From assembly GCA_008638375.1 (NCBI GenBank), contig CM018032.1, positions 58,161,382 through 58,225,381 of the forward strand: DNA of 64,000 nt, read 5' to 3'. The notes beneath the pieces were generated by a model. That model was not told where the DNA came from and ran no database searches. It worked only from the letters and a program-made list of their open reading frames with translations. Positions within the stretch are counted from its first letter, which is position 1; each line of letters opens with the position of its first letter. Below are positions 40,101 through 46,100 of this stretch, one piece after another. This DNA comes from Nyssa sinensis. Lineage: Eukaryota; Streptophyta; Magnoliopsida; Cornales; Nyssaceae. A program made the translations under genes and the position numbers.

Positions 40101-43100
40101 AGGATAAAACTTTACCCAATAACTGATACATACTTCCCACCATACTTATTGGCCTATACCTAAAGTCTTTAACGTTCTGCGCACCCTCCTTTGGGATCGA
40201 GGCTATGAAGGTAGCATTCAAACTACTTTCAAAAGAGTAGTGCTCATGAAAATGAGCAAAAACCGCCATTACATCCTCCTCAATTACCCACCAACAATGC
40301 TTATAAAAGGCAATTGAAAACCCATCCAGCCCCGGGGCTTTATTCCCCTCACATGACTTCAACGTCATCACTACCTCAGATTCATCAAACGGCTTTTGCA
40401 GCGCTGCACCTTGTTCTTCCCCAGTGGAATTAAAATTCTAATTCTCCGTATCAGGCCTCCATTCATAGGTTTCACTGTACAATTTTTTTGTAAAAATCAG
40501 CCACCCCTCTCCTCATCTCCTCCACATCCGTTAACATACTTTTCCCAATTTTGACTGTCCCCATGTTGTTCCTCCTTTTGTGAGCCATAGTAACCCTATG
40601 GAAGAATTTTGTGTTTTAATCTGCTTCCTTCAATCACAAAACTCTAGATTTTTGTCTCCAAGATATTTCTTCTCCCATCAAAATCCAAGGGTTCTCGTTT
40701 CACACCATCCCTGTGCAGTTTTTCTTCCTCCAAAAGAGAACATGACTGCTCTTTGCTGTCCTTTGTCAGCAAACCCCAGAAAGTGCAGCCACATATTTTC
40801 GAACTTGATGGAACTTTTTCCCCATCTCACACCACCACAATCCAACAAAATTGGAAGATGATCAGATATTGGTTTCGGTAACAAACTTGAGAACATCCTG
40901 AGAACTTTTCTTCCCAATCTGTGGAATTTAGAAATCGGTATCGGTCTAAACGCGAAATTGCTGGGTTGCTCCTATCACTCATCCATGTGAAGGTTCCCCC
41001 TTCCATGGAATATCAATTAGGTTATTGTGATTAATTAATTCAGAAAATATCCGCATGCCTCTCATCAATCTTCCACTCCCTTTTCTTTCAACTGGGAATC
41101 TGATTTCATTAACATCCCCACCCACCACCCACGAACAGTCCTATTTCCGGCAATATCCTGTAGTTCCTCCCACATTGGACTCCTTTCCAACTCAGTCAGA
41201 GGGCCATACACCCCTGAGAAAACCCACAGAAAATTTTCCTGAAGTAAGTTAAACTAATAGGAAAGTGAGTAGGTACCTTCTTGCTGATCCAGCCCCGCCA
41301 ATTTCCTTGAATCCCACATCACTAAAATTCCACGTGCTGCTCCCCTAGCTGCCAGCCCTCTCCACTCCACCCATATATTATTCCACAAACCTCGAACAAA
41401 AATATCTGTAACCTCCTTCACCTTTGTCTCCCATAAACAGACCAGATTAGGCCTCCCCTGTCTCAACAATCCTTTTACAACTGCTCTTTTATCTGGGTCA
41501 TTAGGACCCGTAACACTCCATGATTTGATACGTAACATCATTTATCACCCAGAAGTCCCACATCCCTCCTGCTCCCTTCACCTTCATCTGAACTTTTTCT
41601 CCCATCATAATCGATTGTCATAGCTAGGTCTTTCAGTTCCCTCTTAAGCTTCATGGCTGAAATCACTTCAGTAGACTTCCCTTCCTTGGACCCTCGATGC
41701 TGCCCTGCCTAATTCTTTTCTCAATATCCTGGAGCGGTCTCATAAGTTCCCCTTCATGGCCATGACAGGAAACTTCCAGATATCTACTCATCCCCTTAAA
41801 TCTTTCTCATTACCGAGGCTCAATTCCCCTGTTTTCCTTCAATTCAGACTCATTCTTCTGCCTTCCTGATGGAGTAATAAACGCCAATGGTTTGCACCAT
41901 ACTGGTTCTTCTTCTCCCTGTCCCAGAACTTCCATCATCATTCTTCTGTCTTCACTGCCACCATCCATCTCCTCCCTTGCCAACAACCCATTACCTGTGA
42001 TACTCTGCAGTGGCAATCTTTCTTGCGGTTCCCCTTCTGCACTTTCCATCTCCAGACTCCTTTTCTGCATCACCTCCTCCAGAAACTCTCATGTGTATCC
42101 AGAGGTTTTTCAATAGATATGCAAACTACTGGAAGAAATGGAGTATCGGAGTGATATCTACATGGTCAGAGCAGAAGTTTAAGAATGATGAGAAGGTCGA
42201 ACGAGGAAGGGGCATTTGTAAAGATAAATGAGTCGAATGGGGAGATCAGGAATAGCACATATGTGCCTGAGTTCGATAAGGGTGTAGGTTGGAGGGGTGC
42301 AGCCATGGCCTTTCGAAAACTCGCCTCAAAGATCAATATTGGTGACAGAAGAACGCAGAGATCTTTCAATGAAGTAGCACGACTGGAGAAATGGCCAAGA
42401 TTTGGGCCATGCGAAAGTAGGCCATGGCAGAATAAGCGGAGATCAATTCCCAGTCAAGGTGCAAGGAAACAGTATTGGGCCAATATTTGGGCTGGACAAC
42501 AGGAGAGACATGGAAGGCAGAAATGATGGGCCAGAGGCAGGCTGGCAAAGGCCCAGAAATGTGCTTAAAAACACAAAATTGATGAGGCCCAACCCAGAAA
42601 GAGTTTGGGGTGAAGAGAATCGATATATGAGCTTAATAAATTTAGGGGACATGGGCTATTATTGTTTGGTAGTGTGGAACCCGATAAGTACTGCCGCCCC
42701 GACCCGATTTTTTCTTGGGGTATTTTTTGGTATTTCACATTATTGCCTTGTTACCCTAATACTATGTATTTATAGTTGAAGAGCCGCATCTCTTTGCATT
42801 TTAATTTGTAACTCTTTCAGATCATAGTAAAACCAGCAGCAACCGTGGACGAAGCCCTATTCTGGAGTGAATCATGTAAATCTTTGTGTTCTTGAGTGTG
42901 CGTGTGATTTTAGATTTGTTTTTATTTACTTGTTTGCTTTCGTGTCTCACCGATCCTGGTTAGGTGATTATATTCCTAACAATTATAACCAGTCTGCCCA
43001 GAATTGATCCAAGGTGCCGATCGTGGTTGAAACAAATCAAACGGAGGAAACCCATTTAGAAAGGATACAGAAGGCTCATTCAGTCCAGGTGCAGGAAGAG

Positions 43101-46100
43101 GGGAGATTGAATCAAGGGCTCGATGCGAATCAACTTAGGCTCCAGAGAAGGAAGATGATAGACGATAAGGGGGAAGAAAATGCAGGAGGTTGTGCCGCGT
43201 TGCAGGATCGAGTTTTGCTAAAAGAAGAAACAAGTGCCGAGGCAGAGATGAGAGGAAGAGGTAACACGGATCTGTATCATTCCAGTAGATGGGGAGATCG
43301 TTGTGGGAGCATAATAGAGGAAGATTAAGATGAAGACGGGGGTATGACTAGTTATGAGTCTGACGACGATGAAGACCAAGAAATAGCTGCTTCCAGGGGA
43401 TGACTGACTACAGGGAGAACCAATGCTTATCAAATTTCCGAGTAATAATCAATATTGTGGCTTAGGGGCCATTTTTTGGTGCAATGGTAAAATGCTCAGT
43501 CTATCAAATGTGAACACGGGTTCAAGTCTGAGACCAGCCACTGTGTAAAAACAATGCCAAAGGTAAGGTCTGTCACTAGTCTATCCCTCCCAGAACACTG
43601 TGCAAGACGGACCAACACTGGGTACTGGCCTCTCACATATTGCAGCTTGAACAATCTAACATATGTAGGTATTTACTTTTTGGGGGGATACAAGTATTGA
43701 ATCTATTGATAAAATAGTACGCATAATTTATGAATGGAAATTATGGAAGATTTCAAGATTGGAAAGAATGAAATATGACCTATACAAGAAAATTGCACTT
43801 TCATTCGCTTCTATATATTTAAATTTCTTATATTCTTATCCTTTTACATCCTTATTCTATGTACTATTATCTCACTTGTATACTATACAGTCTATACTCA
43901 TCTGACTTGTTATAGTGCACATAAAGAAAATATTCCATCGACACTCAAATGTATTCATATGAAACACAGACTCGCTGAAATTGATGAAATGATAAACTAA
44001 TTAAAACCAAGCTGCAAACTTTGCAAATATGTCTAGAAGATATCAGATTATGAAAATACAAACCAGATTAGATATATTTAAGCCACGAGTGGGTATTCAT
44101 CAACATGCATTATAGACAAGAAGAAACCATTGAATTTTCAAACAGGAACAAAATTTCAAGTACTAACATGTTATGTACCTTTCTCTGGAAGGTAGATGCG
44201 TCATTTGCTCCCTTCAGAGATTCGCTGCAAAAAAAAAAAAAGCAGAACCACAAAAAAAAAAAAAAAACACACAAATCAATTTCATGATGATGCACTGCTG
44301 CAACATAATATAACCACATTATTGCCCTTCTCATATAACATCTCTTAAAGCAAATAAAAACGTATATAATTCTTGATTTTTGATAATAAACTTGGGAGAC
44401 AATAATTACCCGTGCAAAAGAAGAAAAATAAATTGCAGTAAACTCCACTTAAATTTCGTCACAGAGTAGTTGCAGGCAACACCTCGTAACATAATAGCTA
44501 CTGGATTGAATTCTATATGATTTCTGAGACAAAGTTGTGTTGCAGATTCTCCAAAACTATAAGGAACTTTCAAAAACAAACTTGTTACTATGAAATTCTT
44601 ATAATTTAAAAATTAGTTCTAAATCAAAAGATTCATTCAAACAAGAATGTATCAAATATATAGCAGTCCCCAAACCCATCTGAACCCACATTAGGATTGG
44701 AATTGCTGATGTAAAGCTAGCCAAGATTCCAGCAACTCTGATGAGGAGGAAGGTCATCACTGAAGCTAGGTGGAAGACTCTTGATCTGCTGGACAATGGA
44801 TAAGACAAATTGGTTTAAGGTGGTGGAAAAAAGTAGAGGGGTATTTCTCTTGTAACAATTGACGAGGAGGGGTTTGGTACGGCCTGTGGTGGTTTGGAGG
44901 CAATGTCTTTGGATTTAAAGGGTAGCGGATGAATCAGACAATTTCCAAATGGTTCTTGCTGGATACTGTTTAGACAAAGGTGAGTTATTATGGGGCATAT
45001 GTCTCCCTGGAGGAGGTTGTTGCTCAGAATATTAAATGTGTTAATTCCAAAAGTGTTTAACAGTTGGGAGTAGATGGATTTTATTTTATTTTTATAAGTA
45101 AAGAGATAATATAAACGAGGTGTCAAAAGGGCACCAACCCATATGTACTAAAAATAACTATAACTACATAGATCCCTCCACACAATTAAGCTCTCCCAAA
45201 AAATTTACAAAATCAAAAAGAGAAATAGGATATTTCTCTACAACCCAAAAATGAAACATGCTTAAAATATGCTTTTTTAATGTATGTAAGGGGTTTTCAA
45301 TTCCTTCAAAAGTATGACTATTCCGCTCCAACCAAATACACCATATAATGCAAAGATGTGCTACGCTCCATTCCTTCCTATGACTTTTTTACGGGGCCGT
45401 GCTCCAACAACAGCAACACAGGTAAACCATATAGTGGACACTATTTGATATTGGTAAAGAATACAATTGTAAAACTTTTATATATATATATATATATATA
45501 TATAAAGAGAGTAATAATAGTAATACAAATATGCACATGATTTTTTTTAACTTCATCTTCCAAGTTGTGATTTTCTTTTTCTTTTTTTGAGATAAGAAAT
45601 TGATAATTCATAAAAAGCACCAAGGGGATGCACCCATGTACAAATATTTTTATATATATATATATATATAATTTGAATCTACACAAAAAGATACAAAATT
45701 ATATATTTTCCTATGCATGTGTGGCCACATTGTAACCATTTCCATGTCCTACTACTGCCCTAAGATATTCCATGTTGGGATATCCATGTAGCGATGTGGC
45801 ATGTACTTGTGTTTGTTTTCGGTGTCTATGGCAATGCTATATAGCTAGCCTAATAAAAACAACATAGAGCATTTGTCCTTGGGAATACCTGCATCATCAA
45901 TTATCAAAAAATGAAGAAAATGTAACTATGTTAATGCATCCATCATTAAAGGCACGTAACCAAACCCAAAATCCTACAAACTTAGGTTTTTAGTTATTTT
46001 TAACGAATTTTATTCAACTTATAAATATAATTAATATGGGCAATGAATGTTATACCGGTTGTTTAGTCAATGCCATTTAGCAGAGACAAAAAAAAAAAAG

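Larger units (their letters stand above)
37984..42080 (-). mobile_element. Long decayed LINE, 3' end at left
   Basis: From right to left on the minus strand: ORF1-like end ([15 protein letters not shown], 41850), endonuclease start ([20 protein letters not shown] then LVCLWETKV, 41254-41541), an endonuclease end near 40680-40917 ([11 protein letters not shown]), RT fingers ([20 protein letters not shown] and ASIPKEG, 39955-40371), RT palm (39541-39894), then linker and zf-RVT remnants to about 38050 and a 3' end near 37984. Many stops and shifts. The catalytic palm box reads AYDTIIF where LINEs have ADD, so the enzyme is dead. Confidence 0.85.
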
